A DNA stretch of 64,000 bases from Pseudomonas phenolilytica (GCF_021432765.1 NZ_CP058908.1:3496001-3560000); one strand, 5' to 3'. Positions 53,791 through 63,072 are shown, counted from the first letter of the stretch. The notes: a model not told the origin generated them from the sequence alone. A program made the numbers and translations.

Positions 53791-56652
53791 ATGCAGAACC
53801 CATCCACTCGCGAGAACCCGCTGTCAGCCGATGCACCGGATCTGGCGGCTACCGCCCCGGGCCAGCTGCGCGTGATCAAGCGCAACGGTACTGTCGTCCC
53901 CTACACCGACGACAAAATCACCGTCGCCATCACCAAGGCCTTTCTCGCAGTGGAAGGCGGTAACGCTGCCGCTTCCTCGCGCATCCACGACACCGTCGCG
54001 CGTCTGACCGAGCAGGTCACCGCCACCTTCCGCCGTCGCATGCCTTCGGGCGGCACCATCCACATCGAGGAAATCCAGGACCAGGTCGAACTGGCCCTGA
54101 TGCGTGCCGGCGAGCAGAAGGTCGCCCGTGACTACGTGATCTACCGCGAAGCCCAGGCCGTCAAGCGCAAGAGCGCCAGCGGCAGCAGCGACATCGCCCA
54201 GCCGCACCCGAGCATTCGCGTCACCCGCGCCGATGGCAGCCAGCAGCCGCTGGACATGGGCCGCCTGCAGACCATCATCTCCGAGGCCTGCGAAGGCCTG
54301 GCCGAAGTCGATGGCGCGCTGATCGAGCGCGAGACCCTGAAGAACCTCTACGACGGCGTGGCCGAGAAGGACGTCAACACCGCGCTGGTGATGACCGCCC
54401 GCACCCTGGTCGAGCGCGAGCCGAACTACAGCCAGGTCACCGCGCGCCTGCTGATGGACACCCTGCGTGCCGAAGCCCTGGGCTTCCTCGGCGTTGCCGA
54501 AAGCGCCACCCATCACGAGATGGCCGACCTCTACGCCAAGGCCCTGCCGGCCTACATCGAGAAAGGCGTCGAGTTCGAACTGCTCGATTCCAAGCTCAAG
54601 AGCTACGACCTGGCCAAGCTGGGCGCGGCACTGAACCACGAGCGTGACCAGCAGTTCACCTACCTCGGCCTGCAGACCCTGTACGACCGCTACTTCATCC
54701 ACAAGGACAACGTCCGCTTCGAGCTGCCGCAGATCTTCTTCATGCGCGTCGCCATGGGCCTGGCCATCGAGGAAGAGCAGAAGGAAGCGCGCGCCATCGA
54801 GTTCTACAACCTGCTGTCGTCCTTCGACTACATGGCCTCGACGCCGACCCTGTTCAACGCCGGCACCCTGCGTCCGCAGCTGTCCTCGTGCTACCTGACC
54901 ACCGTGCCGGACGACCTGGGCGGCATCTACGACGCCATCCGCGATAACGCCCTGCTCTCCAAATTCGCCGGCGGCCTGGGCAACGACTGGACCCCGGTGC
55001 GCGCACTGGGCGCCTACATCAAGGGCACCAACGGCAAATCCCAGGGCGTCGTGCCCTTCCTGAAAGTGGTCAATGACACCGCCGTTGCGGTCAACCAGGG
55101 CGGCAAGCGCAAGGGCGCGGTCTGCGCCTATCTGGAAACCTGGCACCTGGACATCGAGGAATTCCTCGAGCTGCGCAAGAACACCGGTGACGACCGTCGC
55201 CGCACCCACGACATGAACACCGCGAACTGGATTCCGGACCTGTTCATGAAGCGCGTGTTCGATGACGGCCCCTGGACCCTGTTCTCCCCGTCCGACGTAC
55301 CCGACCTGCACGACCTCACCGGCCGCGCCTTCGAGGAGCGTTACGAGTACTACGAGGAGCTGACCAAGTACGGCAAGATCAAGCTGTTCAAGACCCTGCC
55401 GGCCAAGGACCTGTGGCGCAAGATGCTCTCGATGCTGTTCGAGACCGGCCACCCGTGGCTGACCTTCAAGGACCCGTGCAACCTACGTAGCCCGCAGCAG
55501 CACGTCGGCGTGGTGCACAGCTCCAACCTGTGCACCGAGATCACCCTGAACACCAACAAGGACGAGATCGCCGTCTGCAACCTGGGCTCGATCAACCTGG
55601 TCAACCACATCGTCGACGGCAAGCTGGACGCGGCCAAGCTGGAGCGCACCGTGCGCACCGCTGTGCGCATGCTCGATAACGTCATCGACATCAACTACTA
55701 CAGCGTGCCGCAGGCGCAGAACGCCAACTTCAAGCACCGCCCGGTGGGCCTGGGCATCATGGGCTTCCAGGACGCGCTGTACCTGCAGCACATCGCCTAC
55801 GGCTCCGATGCCGCCATCGACTTCGCCGACAAGTCCATGGAAGCCATCAGCTACTACGCCATCCAGGCCTCCTGTGACCTAGCCGACGAGCGCGGCGCCT
55901 ACTCCAGCTTCCAAGGCTCGCTGTGGTCCCAGGGCATCCTGCCGCTGGATTCGCAGCAGATCCTCATCGAGGCCCGTGGCCAGAAGTACATCGACGTCGA
56001 CCTGTCCGAATCGCTGGACTGGGCGCCGGTGCGCGAGCGCGTGAAGAAAGGCATCCGCAACTCCAACATCATGGCCATCGCCCCGACCGCGACCATCTCC
56101 AACATCGTTGGCGTGTCGCAGTCCATCGAGCCGACGTACCAGAACCTGTACGTCAAATCGAACCTGTCCGGCGAGTTCACCGTGATCAACCCGTACCTGG
56201 TACACGACCTCAAGGCCCGCGGCCTGTGGGACCCGGTCATGGTCAACGACCTCAAGTACTACGACGGCTCGGTGCAGCAGATCGAACGCATCCCACAGGA
56301 CCTGAAGGACCTGTACGCCACCGCCTTCGAAGTGGAAACCAAGTGGATCGTCGAGGCGGCCAGCCGCCGCCAGAAGTGGATCGACCAGGCCCAGTCGCTC
56401 AACCTGTACATCGCCGGCGCCTCGGGCAAGAAGCTCGACGTGACCTACCGCATGGCCTGGTACCGTGGCCTGAAGACCACCTACTACCTCCGTGCCCTGG
56501 CCGCGACCAGCACCGAGAAGTCCACCATCAACACCGGCAAGCTGAATGCCGTGAGTTCGGTGATCGACGAAAGCCTGAGTGCCGAACCGAAGCCGGCTCC
56601 GGTGCCGCAGGCGTGTTCTATCGATAACCCCGACTGCGAAGCCTGCCAGTAA
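53791..56652 (+). CDS. nrdA: Class Ia ribonucleotide reductase, alpha subunit
   Basis: A 953-residue NrdA, longer than the E. coli protein (761) because two ATP-cone domains precede the barrel: one from KRNGTVVPYTDDKITVAI (about residue 28) and one from VTRADGSQQPLDMGRLQTI (about residue 150). The catalytic parts are LSSCYLTTVPD (first redox Cys), SSNLCTEITLN (thiyl Cys and partners), and the C-terminal tail CSIDNPDCEACQ with the cysteines that pass electrons from thioredoxin. ATP cones allow dATP inhibition. It works with NrdB at 56951. Start ATG 53791. Confidence 0.96.
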   Translation: MQNPSTRENPLSADAPDLAATAPGQLRVIKRNGTVVPYTDDKITVAITKAFLAVEGGNAAASSRIHDTVARLTEQVTATFRRRMPSGGTIHIEEIQDQVELALMRAGEQKVARDYVIYREAQAVKRKSASGSSDIAQPHPSIRVTRADGSQQPLDMGRLQTIISEACEGLAEVDGALIERETLKNLYDGVAEKDVNTALVMTARTLVEREPNYSQVTARLLMDTLRAEALGFLGVAESATHHEMADLYAKALPAYIEKGVEFELLDSKLKSYDLAKLGAALNHERDQQFTYLGLQTLYDRYFIHKDNVRFELPQIFFMRVAMGLAIEEEQKEARAIEFYNLLSSFDYMASTPTLFNAGTLRPQLSSCYLTTVPDDLGGIYDAIRDNALLSKFAGGLGNDWTPVRALGAYIKGTNGKSQGVVPFLKVVNDTAVAVNQGGKRKGAVCAYLETWHLDIEEFLELRKNTGDDRRRTHDMNTANWIPDLFMKRVFDDGPWTLFSPSDVPDLHDLTGRAFEERYEYYEELTKYGKIKLFKTLPAKDLWRKMLSMLFETGHPWLTFKDPCNLRSPQQHVGVVHSSNLCTEITLNTNKDEIAVCNLGSINLVNHIVDGKLDAAKLERTVRTAVRMLDNVIDINYYSVPQAQNANFKHRPVGLGIMGFQDALYLQHIAYGSDAAIDFADKSMEAISYYAIQASCDLADERGAYSSFQGSLWSQGILPLDSQQILIEARGQKYIDVDLSESLDWAPVRERVKKGIRNSNIMAIAPTATISNIVGVSQSIEPTYQNLYVKSNLSGEFTVINPYLVHDLKARGLWDPVMVNDLKYYDGSVQQIERIPQDLKDLYATAFEVETKWIVEAASRRQKWIDQAQSLNLYIAGASGKKLDVTYRMAWYRGLKTTYYLRALAATSTEKSTINTGKLNAVSSVIDESLSAEPKPAPVPQACSIDNPDCEACQ

Positions 56653-56660
56653 TAAAAGTC

Positions 56661-56783
56661 GCGCGTAGCTGAGCGGCGTCTGCGGCGTTGCCCGGCGAGT
56701 CGGCCCCCATCGCGTACATCAGTACGCTCAGGGGCTCCTCCTCGCCGGGCGCCTTGCAGCCACTCGCTCAGCTCCACGCTCGC
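56661..56783. repeat. Long imperfect inverted repeat between nrdA and nrdB
   Basis: The left arm (GCGCGTAGCTGAGCGGCG to CCCATCGCGTAC) is mirrored by GTACGCTCAGGGGCTCC to GCTCAGCTCCACGCTCGC, with an ATCA loop; the total is about 123 bases. The centre is the short palindrome GCGTACATCAGTACGC and both arms share CCCGGCGAG. It could form a long hairpin in the mRNA. It is not part of the GTGGA family and may be a separate Pseudomonas repeat. Confidence 0.65.
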
Positions 56784-56799
56784 ACCGAGTGGCCTGATT

Positions 56800-56831
56800 C
56801 GTAGGGTGGATGTCGCTTTCCACATCCACCG
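56800..56831. repeat. Short palindromic repeat upstream of nrdB
   Basis: CGTAGGGTGGATGTCGC...GTGGATG-like complement CACATCCACCG, the single-unit form of the repeat family. It lies 120 bases before the nrdB start. Confidence 0.7.
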
Positions 56832-56950
56832 TTGCCCCACTCGATGGCCCGCAACACCAAACCAGATTCCGCGCTTTTGCGTGCAAACCAAAAGCCACCC
56901 AAATACATCCGACCGGCCAAGCCCCGGTCCCCGATCAGGAGCAATCGCAA

Positions 56951-58198
56951 ATGCTGAGCTGGGACGAATTCGACGAAGAAGAAACCACCACCGCCGCGCC
57001 GGCCACTGCTGCCGCGCAGCCTGCGAGCCAGACCGCCGCCAAGCTGGACAACGAAGCCGCCGGTTCCGTGGAAGAAGCCCGCGCCGTTGCCGCTGACGAC
57101 TCCGACGCCATCGCCCGCGCCAAGCGCGCGCTGGACGAGCTGGACATCCGCGAAGGCCTCAACGAACTGGAAGGCGAAGCCGCCCGCGTGCGCGTCGACG
57201 AGAAGCGCATGATCAACGCCCGTGCCGACCTCAACCAGCTCGTCCCCTTCAAGTACGACTGGGCCTGGCAGAAGTATCTGGATGGTTGCGCCAACCACTG
57301 GATGCCGCAGGAAGTGAACATGAACGCCGACATTGCCCTGTGGAAGAGCAAGGACGGCCTCAGCGAAGACGAGCGCCGCATCGTCAAGCGCAACCTCGGC
57401 TTCTTCTCCACCGCCGACAGCCTGGTCGCCAACAACCTCGTGCTGGCCACTTACCGCCTGATCACCAACCCCGAATGCCGCCAGTACATCCTGCGCCAGG
57501 CCTTCGAAGAGGCTATCCACACCCACGCCTACCAGTACTGCATCGAATCGCTGGGCATGGATGAAGGCGAGATCTTCAACATGTACCACGAGATCCCGAG
57601 CGTCGCGAAAAAGGCCAGCTGGGGCCTCAAGTACACCCGCTCCATCTCCGACCCGACCTTCCAGACCGGCACCCCGGAGACCGACAAGCAGTTCCTGAAG
57701 AACCTCATCGCCTACTACTGCGTACTGGAAGGCATCTTCTTCTACTGCGGCTTCACCCAGATCCTCTCCATGGGCCGCCGCAACAAGATGACCGGCACCG
57801 CCGAGCAGTTCCAGTACATCCTGCGTGACGAGTCCATGCACCTGAACTTTGGCATCGACATGATCAACCAGATCAAGATCGAGAACCCGCACCTGTGGGA
57901 CGCCGAGATGAAGGACGAAGCGACCCAGATGATCCTCCAGGGCACCCAACTGGAAATCGAGTACGCCCGCGACACCATGCCCCGTGGCGTGCTCGGCATG
58001 AACGCCGCAATGATGGAGGACTACCTCAAGTTCATCGCCAACCGCCGTCTGACGCAGATCGGGCTGAAGGAAGAGTATCCGGGCACCACCAACCCGTTCC
58101 CGTGGATGAGCGAGATCATGGATCTGAAGAAGGAGAAAAACTTCTTTGAGACGCGGGTTATTGAGTATCAGACGGGTGGGGCGTTGAGCTGGGATTGA
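56951..58198 (+). CDS. nrdB: Class Ia ribonucleotide reductase, beta subunit
   Basis: A 415-residue NrdB. The N-terminal 60 residues are low-complexity and Ala/Thr/Glu-rich. The ferritin-like core has the iron ligands: D in [11 protein letters not shown] and H in [11 protein letters not shown], with the radical Tyr four residues after His (AYQYC), E in [14 protein letters not shown] and E and H in [12 protein letters not shown] 56951 with CAGGAG upstream is preferred over an earlier GTG/ATG-like codon inside the repeat DNA. It lies 298 bases after nrdA, with two repeat elements in between, and ends at a strong terminator. Confidence 0.96.
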   Translation: MLSWDEFDEEETTTAAPATAAAQPASQTAAKLDNEAAGSVEEARAVAADDSDAIARAKRALDELDIREGLNELEGEAARVRVDEKRMINARADLNQLVPFKYDWAWQKYLDGCANHWMPQEVNMNADIALWKSKDGLSEDERRIVKRNLGFFSTADSLVANNLVLATYRLITNPECRQYILRQAFEEAIHTHAYQYCIESLGMDEGEIFNMYHEIPSVAKKASWGLKYTRSISDPTFQTGTPETDKQFLKNLIAYYCVLEGIFFYCGFTQILSMGRRNKMTGTAEQFQYILRDESMHLNFGIDMINQIKIENPHLWDAEMKDEATQMILQGTQLEIEYARDTMPRGVLGMNAAMMEDYLKFIANRRLTQIGLKEEYPGTTNPFPWMSEIMDLKKEKNFFETRVIEYQTGGALSWD

Positions 58199-58252
58199 TG
58201 CCGGAAATCCTTATCTATTGGCGCTATTAGCTACGCCAGCTCAATTTTGACT

Positions 58253-58275
58253 AACCCCGCCATGGCGGGGTTTTT
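58253..58275 (+). terminator. Intrinsic terminator of nrdB
   Basis: A perfect 20-bp palindrome AACCCCGCC-AT-GGCGGGGTT followed by T residues. It lies 54 bases after the nrdB stop. It separates the nrd operon from the AT-rich gene that follows. Confidence 0.9.
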
Positions 58276-58288
58276 AATGGGGGCTCAC

Positions 58289-60064
58289 ATGCGTTTCAGA
58301 AAATTAACAAAATGGGAACAACCCGAAAACTGCCAACCTTTAATCTTCTTCGCACAAATACTCGAAGAGCTACTTTTCGATTACTCTTTATCGACCTATA
58401 AACCTTCCGCGATGAACACCAGTCTTCTCTGCGGAGAAGCAAGGGAAACCATTATAGAAATCGAGAAAGGGGTCATAACCAAGCCAAATCTTGACCATAT
58501 TCTTCGTGAACTACTTGAGAATCTCAGCAAAGACCAAGTCGCAAAAAAACTAATAGACTTCGATGTAGCCACAATAAAGTCGATACTTTTAGATCCGAAA
58601 AATTCAGCCAGCAGCAAAAAAACAACAATCGAGCTTTTGTGCCGACAAATAGACCTTAGAGCCTATAAAAAAAAGAACGAAGAGCTGCTTATTAATTCAA
58701 TTTGCGTGTCTGCATGCCTGAAAGACATACGAGAGCTCTCCCGAAGCTACATTACCACCTTATTGAATATCGGCTATACGTCTGAGCACATAAACTCTAT
58801 TGCATCCAAATTCTTCTACCACGACAAAAACGAGATCATTACCGGGAACGAAGCGATAACTGACTTTATCGGACTCTTCCAAGAGGAGCCAAATGAATTT
58901 CTTGTAATATACCGAGCCTCCAAAGCTTTCAAAACCATTTCCAACGCCTGCTCTTCTTTCAACGTAGAGATATCGGAAGACCTAGCCCACCTGGAATACA
59001 ATCTATCCAACTACAAGTTTCCTCTACGAGATGATGAATGCTTTTTTATTACAAAAGACATAAAGGCACGCGATCCGAACTCTGCGAAAGCCAGATCAGA
59101 TCAAAAAATCGAAACAATAGCGACTCTTTTCAATCTCTTTCATCACAAAGAAAGTCCTACATTTTCTCATGACTGCCTAATAATCAACCAAACTAAAAAA
59201 CTAGTGCACCGCTCAAAAAAAGAGATCAACGCAATGCACAAATGCATAGATCTCACCGCAGAAAAAGCGGCACCAAAAATGAATAAGCTCATAGCAGAGT
59301 TTTCTCTCGAAAGATTTTCATTCCAAAAATTTAACCGTTCAGCAGAGCTACACGCATTAGCACTACGGACGGATTCGAAAGAAAATCAGATGATAAACCT
59401 GTGGATAGCACTTGAGTCATTTGTTCCTGCAAAGGATGAATCTCTAGAAATATCAAATATAGAACATATTTCTAAAATGGTAATCCCATTTATAAACGTA
59501 TATTATTTCCCAAAGATTCTTTCCCGCCTAACTAGTGACTTACTCAACTGGAACCGGCGTGCCTTCATCGCAGCAGTTAAAGGAATTGAGGGCATCGGGC
59601 TTGTCGAAAAAACTGCGAAACTCCTTGCTCTTCCAGAATTGGAGGAAAGGAGAAAAGCATTAAAATCAGAGTTTAGGCAATTTTACTTGCTTGCAGATCG
59701 ATTCACCTATTTAGAAAGCGTATTCTCGTCGACCGGGAACATAAAAAAAGCTCTGGAAAGCCATACCATTAGGATTGAATGGCAAATTCGTCGAATATAC
59801 AGAGCTAGAAATTTGATAGTTCACAGCGGTAAGACGCCCAGTTACACAAGCATACTCATCGAAAACACGCATGAATATCTGGACTGCATCTTTACTTTAT
59901 TCATTCAACTCACCACAAAACCCAAAAAAATAAATGATATTTCTCAAGGATTTGCATATATTGGTGTTTTCTACAATGAAATATTTAAAACCATTTCGCA
60001 AAATTCAAGACCTTTCGATGAAGATCTAATAAAGCGGATTTTCCAACTAAACACGTTCGCCTAA
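58289..60064 (+). CDS. Large HEPN-domain protein in an AT-rich island (unknown system)
   Basis: A 591-residue protein encoded by DNA much richer in A+T than every neighbour, with codons such as AAA, ATA and TTT in high use, so acquired by transfer. I recognise no family with confidence. The C-terminal part shows an HEPN RNase-type Rx4-6H motif: RARNLIVHSG with R507 and H512 (RNLIVH), after a helical region similar to Apea-like HEPN proteins (MINLWIALESFVP, LESHTIRIEWQIRRIYRARN). The first 450 residues are helical and charged, possibly a sensor or scaffold. It is alone, just past the nrdB terminator. It might be an anti-phage RNase (inference). ATG 58289 is chosen; GGGGG precedes it. Confidence 0.7.
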   Translation: MRFRKLTKWEQPENCQPLIFFAQILEELLFDYSLSTYKPSAMNTSLLCGEARETIIEIEKGVITKPNLDHILRELLENLSKDQVAKKLIDFDVATIKSILLDPKNSASSKKTTIELLCRQIDLRAYKKKNEELLINSICVSACLKDIRELSRSYITTLLNIGYTSEHINSIASKFFYHDKNEIITGNEAITDFIGLFQEEPNEFLVIYRASKAFKTISNACSSFNVEISEDLAHLEYNLSNYKFPLRDDECFFITKDIKARDPNSAKARSDQKIETIATLFNLFHHKESPTFSHDCLIINQTKKLVHRSKKEINAMHKCIDLTAEKAAPKMNKLIAEFSLERFSFQKFNRSAELHALALRTDSKENQMINLWIALESFVPAKDESLEISNIEHISKMVIPFINVYYFPKILSRLTSDLLNWNRRAFIAAVKGIEGIGLVEKTAKLLALPELEERRKALKSEFRQFYLLADRFTYLESVFSSTGNIKKALESHTIRIEWQIRRIYRARNLIVHSGKTPSYTSILIENTHEYLDCIFTLFIQLTTKPKKINDISQGFAYIGVFYNEIFKTISQNSRPFDEDLIKRIFQLNTFA

Positions 60065-60078
60065 CGAGGTAGTCTGGC

Positions 60079-60112
60079 GCGTGGAAAAGGCTTCGCCGTT
60101 TTCCACCCTACG
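60079..60112. repeat. 34-bp palindromic repeat upstream of the RAYT gene
   Basis: GCGTGGAAAAGGC, a short loop, TTTTCCACCCTACG. All 34 bases are the same as at 31362-31395 and 60758-60791. Confidence 0.85.
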
Positions 60113-60150
60113 CAACATCGATGCGTCGGCGGTGTGGGCGGGTGTGATGG

Positions 60151-60182
60151 CGTAGGGTGGATAACGCTTTGCTTATCCACCG
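60151..60182. repeat. Second palindromic repeat upstream of the RAYT gene
   Basis: CGTAGGGTGGATAACGC...GCTTATCCACCG; the single-unit form in the opposite orientation to the one at 60079-60112. Together they form a facing pair, 43 bases before the RAYT start. Confidence 0.75.
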
Positions 60183-60224
60183 ATACGGACCTCCCGCCAA
60201 CACAACGCTCAAGGATGAGCCGCC

Positions 60225-60756
60225 ATGTCCCGCTACCGCCGCGCCCAAGTGCCGGGCGCCACGTATTTCTTCACCGTCAATCTGCTCAACCGGCGCAGCG
60301 ACTTGCTGGTCCGCCATGTTGACCTGCTCCGCGAGACGGTGCGAGCCACACGCTTACGCCATCCCTTTCACACCGACGCGTGGGTCGTTCTGCCCGACCA
60401 CATGCATTTGCGTCTGGACGCTACCGGCTGGCGACGCTGACTTCGCCCTGCGCTGGAAGGTCATCAAGTTCGCTTTCGCCCGTCGCCTGCCAAAGACCGA
60501 GATAACGACGGCAACTCAGCGCTCCCGCGGCGAGCGCGGGATCTGGCAACGGCGCTATTGGGAGCATTTGATTCAGGATGAACGGGATTACCGGCATCAC
60601 GTGGACTACGTGCATCGAAACCCGTTGAAGCACGGCTTGGTGGAGCGTGTCGTCGACTGGCCCTATTCGAGTTTTCATCGGGCGGTCGGAGCTGGGGTCT
60701 ACCCGGTTGATTGGTGCGGTGATGAGGCGGAGGGATTCGCAGGTGATGCGGACTGA
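60225..60756 (+). pseudogene. RAYT (REP-associated tyrosine transposase), frameshifted
   Basis: The 5' part encodes MSRYRRAQVPGATYFFTVNL and on to VVLPDHMH in frame 1, with the HUH-like PDHMH motif; then it stops at 60440. The rest of a RAYT (CVWTLPAGDADF, RRGERGIWQRRYWEHLIQD-like text and HHVDYVHRNPLKHGLVERV, with the tyrosine motif) continues in the next frame to 60756. Restoring one base in the TTT at 60407-60409 joins the two into PDHMHCVWTLP. The full product would be about 176 residues, as expected. It is flanked by repeats of the family it should mobilise. It is either a pseudogene or a sequencing slip. Confidence 0.82.
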
Positions 60757-60757
60757 C

Positions 60758-60791
60758 GCGTGGAAAAGGCTTCGCCGTTTTCCACCCTACG
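60758..60791. repeat. 34-bp palindromic repeat downstream of the RAYT gene
   Basis: Identical over 34 bases to the copies at 31362-31395 and 60079-60112. It begins 1 base after the RAYT stop and lies just before the convergent LysR gene. Confidence 0.85.
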
Positions 60792-60801
60792 CTTCGGCGA
60801 A

Positions 60802-61707
60802 TCAGCCAGTCAGCTCATACAACCCACCCGGCACAGCTATCACCCACTCCCTCACCGCCCGAACGGTCGGGTCATCCCGGCGGCTCTCCGGGTACACGAG
60901 ATGAAACGGCTTGCCCTCCATTTCCGGCCCGAACGGTTGCACCAGCCGCCCTTCCCTCAGTTCGTCCTCGATCAACTGCCGGCTCATCAGCGCCACACCC
61001 TGCGCGCCGATGGCGGCGGAGATGGCGTGGGTCTCGTCGGAGAAGACCAGCCCGGCGCTGACGTCCAGACCCGGCACGTTGGCGAGCTTCTGCCACGCCG
61101 CCCAATCGCGCGGAGACGAAACGGCGGCTTGCGCGCGGAAGTGGATCAACGAGTGCTTGGGCAGGTCCGCCGCAGAATGCAAACCAAGGTGCGGGCTGCA
61201 GACCGGGACGAAGGTGTTGTCGAACAGCTTCTCCGCCACCAGCCCCGGCCAGCGGCCGTCGCCGTAGCGGATGGCGATATCCGCCGTGACGCCATCCAGC
61301 GCCACTGGCTCATGGGAGGTGTGGAAACGCAGATCGATATCCGGATGGGAATCGCGTAGCAGGCAGACCCAGGGCACCAGCCAGCGCACCGCGATGGCCG
61401 GTGTGGTGCTGAGGGTGACCGCCTGGCGGCAGGGCTTCGCGCTGAGGCGTTCGACCGTGGCACTGATACTGTCGAACGCGGTTTCCAGCGTCTGTTGCAG
61501 CTCGCGGCCTTGGGCGGTCAGCTCCAGCTTGCGCGGTTTACGCAGAAACAGCGCCACGCCGAGGGATTCCTCCAGCGAACGAATCTGGTGGCTGATCGCC
61601 GTGGCGGTGACGGACAGCTCCTCGGCGGCCTGCTTGGCGCTCTCGTGGCGGGCAGCCGCTTCGAAGGCGCGCAAGGCGGAAAGCGAGGGTAACCAACGGT
61701 GCGCCAT
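60802..61707 (-). CDS. LysR family regulator (GcvA-like)
   Basis: A 301-residue LysR-type factor with the HTH in residues about 10-45 (LRAFEAAARHESAKQAAEELSVTATAISHQIRSLE) and an effector domain of the GcvA/AmpR class (LSTTPAIAVRWLVPWVCLL, SHEPVALDGVTADIAIRYGDG). It is divergent from azoR, which it probably controls. The gap holds a 16-bp dyad at 61761-61776. Confidence 0.88.
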   Translation of the reverse strand: MAHRWLPSLSALRAFEAAARHESAKQAAEELSVTATAISHQIRSLEESLGVALFLRKPRKLELTAQGRELQQTLETAFDSISATVERLSAKPCRQAVTLSTTPAIAVRWLVPWVCLLRDSHPDIDLRFHTSHEPVALDGVTADIAIRYGDGRWPGLVAEKLFDNTFVPVCSPHLGLHSAADLPKHSLIHFRAQAAVSSPRDWAAWQKLANVPGLDVSAGLVFSDETHAISAAIGAQGVALMSRQLIEDELREGRLVQPFGPEMEGKPFHLVYPESRRDDPTVRAVREWVIAVPGGLYELTG

Positions 61708-61760
61708 GGCTGAGTTTTCCTCATCTGTATCCGAAAGAAATCGTCGTTTGTCGCCTGTAG

Positions 61761-61776
61761 AGCCTAACCCTAGGCT
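61761..61776. promoter_or_regulatory. Candidate operator between the LysR gene and azoR
   Basis: AGCCTAACCCTAGGCT is a perfect dyad with six-base arms and a four-base centre. A second, wider pair of inverted arms, TCATCTGT (61721-61728) and ACAGATGA (61793-61800), encloses it. It lies 49 bases before the azoR start. Confidence 0.5.
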
Positions 61777-61824
61777 GACTCTGCCACGAATGACAGATGA
61801 ATTCTTTTACAGAGGAGATTCGCC

Positions 61825-62550
61825 ATGACGCACCTTCTGCACCTCGATGCCAGCGCCCGCCCCGGCCTCGCCGGCAAGGACGAGCACGGCTCCCATAGCC
61901 GCAACCTCAGCCAGCGCTTCGTCAGCCAATGGCTGGCCCGTCGCCCGCAGGATGACGTGACCTACCGGGACATCGGCCAGACCCCGCCTTCCTTCGTCAG
62001 CCATGACTGGATCGCCTCGGCCTTCACGCCAGAGGAGCGCCGGGAGCCGTGGATGAATGACGTGCTGGCCGAAAGCGACAGGCTGGTGGACGAACTGCTG
62101 GCCGCCGATGTGCTGGTCATCGGCACGCCGCTCTACAACTTCGGCATGCCGGCGGCGCTCAAGGCCTGGATCGATCAGGTGGTGCGCCTGAACCGCACGG
62201 TCGGCATGGACGAGAGCAATCCGCTCGATCCCTACGTGCCCATGCTGGCGGATCGGGAGCGGCACGCGGTCATCCTTACCGCCCGTGGCGGCATCGGTTT
62301 CAACCCGGGCGAGGCGCTGGCGCACATGAACCATCTGGAGCCGAACCTGGCGACGGCGCTCGGTTTTATTGGGATCACCCGCCTCCATCAGATCGCCATC
62401 GAAGGCCAGGAAATCGGTGGCGAGCTGCTGGCCAGTTCGGTGGCCGAAGCGCTGCGTCGGGTCGATGCGCTGGTGACGCGGCTGCAGGCAACTGTGACAG
62501 CACCCGCTCCCCGCGCGCAGCAGAGGCAGGCCGAGCCCGATCCGGTGTAA
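61825..62550 (+). CDS. azoR: FMN-dependent NADH-azoreductase
   Basis: A 241-residue flavodoxin-fold reductase of the AzoR type. FMN-binding text is LLHLDASARPG at the N-terminus, PLYNFGMPAALKAWIDQVVR, and TARGGIGFN. It reduces quinones and azo compounds with NAD(P)H. The C-terminus is extended by a Pro/Gln-rich tail of about 20 residues. AGAGGAGA precedes the ATG at 61825. The divergent LysR gene suggests induction by an electrophile or quinone. Confidence 0.9.
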   Translation: MTHLLHLDASARPGLAGKDEHGSHSRNLSQRFVSQWLARRPQDDVTYRDIGQTPPSFVSHDWIASAFTPEERREPWMNDVLAESDRLVDELLAADVLVIGTPLYNFGMPAALKAWIDQVVRLNRTVGMDESNPLDPYVPMLADRERHAVILTARGGIGFNPGEALAHMNHLEPNLATALGFIGITRLHQIAIEGQEIGGELLASSVAEALRRVDALVTRLQATVTAPAPRAQQRQAEPDPV

Positions 62551-62560
62551 TGCAGGCCTG

Positions 62561-62591
62561 GCGTGGAAAACGCCCGGTTTTCCACGCTACC
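62561..62591. repeat. Degenerate palindromic repeat after azoR
   Basis: GCGTGGAAAACGCCC, GGTTTTCCACGCTACC: a diverged member of the family, with the CCTACG end changed to GCTACC. It lies in the gap between azoR and the TfoX gene. Confidence 0.6.
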
Positions 62592-62630
62592 CTCCATGGC
62601 CTGATACCCGGGCGAGACAGCGGAGCGCGC

Positions 62631-62978
62631 ATGGCGACCGATAGAGATTTCATGCTGTACGTGGCCGAACAGATCGACCTGGGCAGCAGGCTGACGTACC
62701 GGAAGATGTTCGGCGAGTACGCGCTTTATCTGGATGAAAAGGTCGTCGCCTTCGTCTGCGACAACAGCCTGTTCATCAAGCCTTCGCCGGCGGCTGCAAC
62801 GCTCGCCCCGGATCTGCCGCAAGCCCCGCCCTATCCCGGCGCCAAGGACTATCCGGTGGCCGACGAACTGCTGGACGATGCCGACGAGCTGCGCCGTCTC
62901 GTGATTGAAACGGCGCGGCTCATGCCGGTGCCAGCGCCACGCAAACCGAGGAAGAAGAAGCCAGACGCAGCGACATGA
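62631..62978 (+). CDS. TfoX N-terminal domain protein
   Basis: A 115-residue protein made of the TfoX N-terminal domain only (YRKMFGEYALYLDEKVVAFVCDNSLFIKP), followed by a basic Lys/Pro-rich tail. TfoX/Sxy proteins of E. coli and Haemophilus regulate competence, but short single-domain forms are widespread and their role is not known. GGAG lies 6 bases before the ATG at 62631. The frame is open upstream to 62550 but contains repeat DNA. Confidence 0.85.
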   Translation: MATDRDFMLYVAEQIDLGSRLTYRKMFGEYALYLDEKVVAFVCDNSLFIKPSPAAATLAPDLPQAPPYPGAKDYPVADELLDDADELRRLVIETARLMPVPAPRKPRKKKPDAAT

Positions 62979-63072
62979 GCTTTCAACCGGGTTGGCTCTT
63001 CATCTCCCGGTCCTCGCCCGCAGCCCCCGCCCGGTACAATGCCGCACTTTCTGCGTCGCCCGGAGCCCCGCC

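Noticed and set aside
53824..55452. 542-codon open frame opposite nrdA
   Set aside because: Reverse shadow of nrdA; codon bias of nrdA leaves the reverse strand open.
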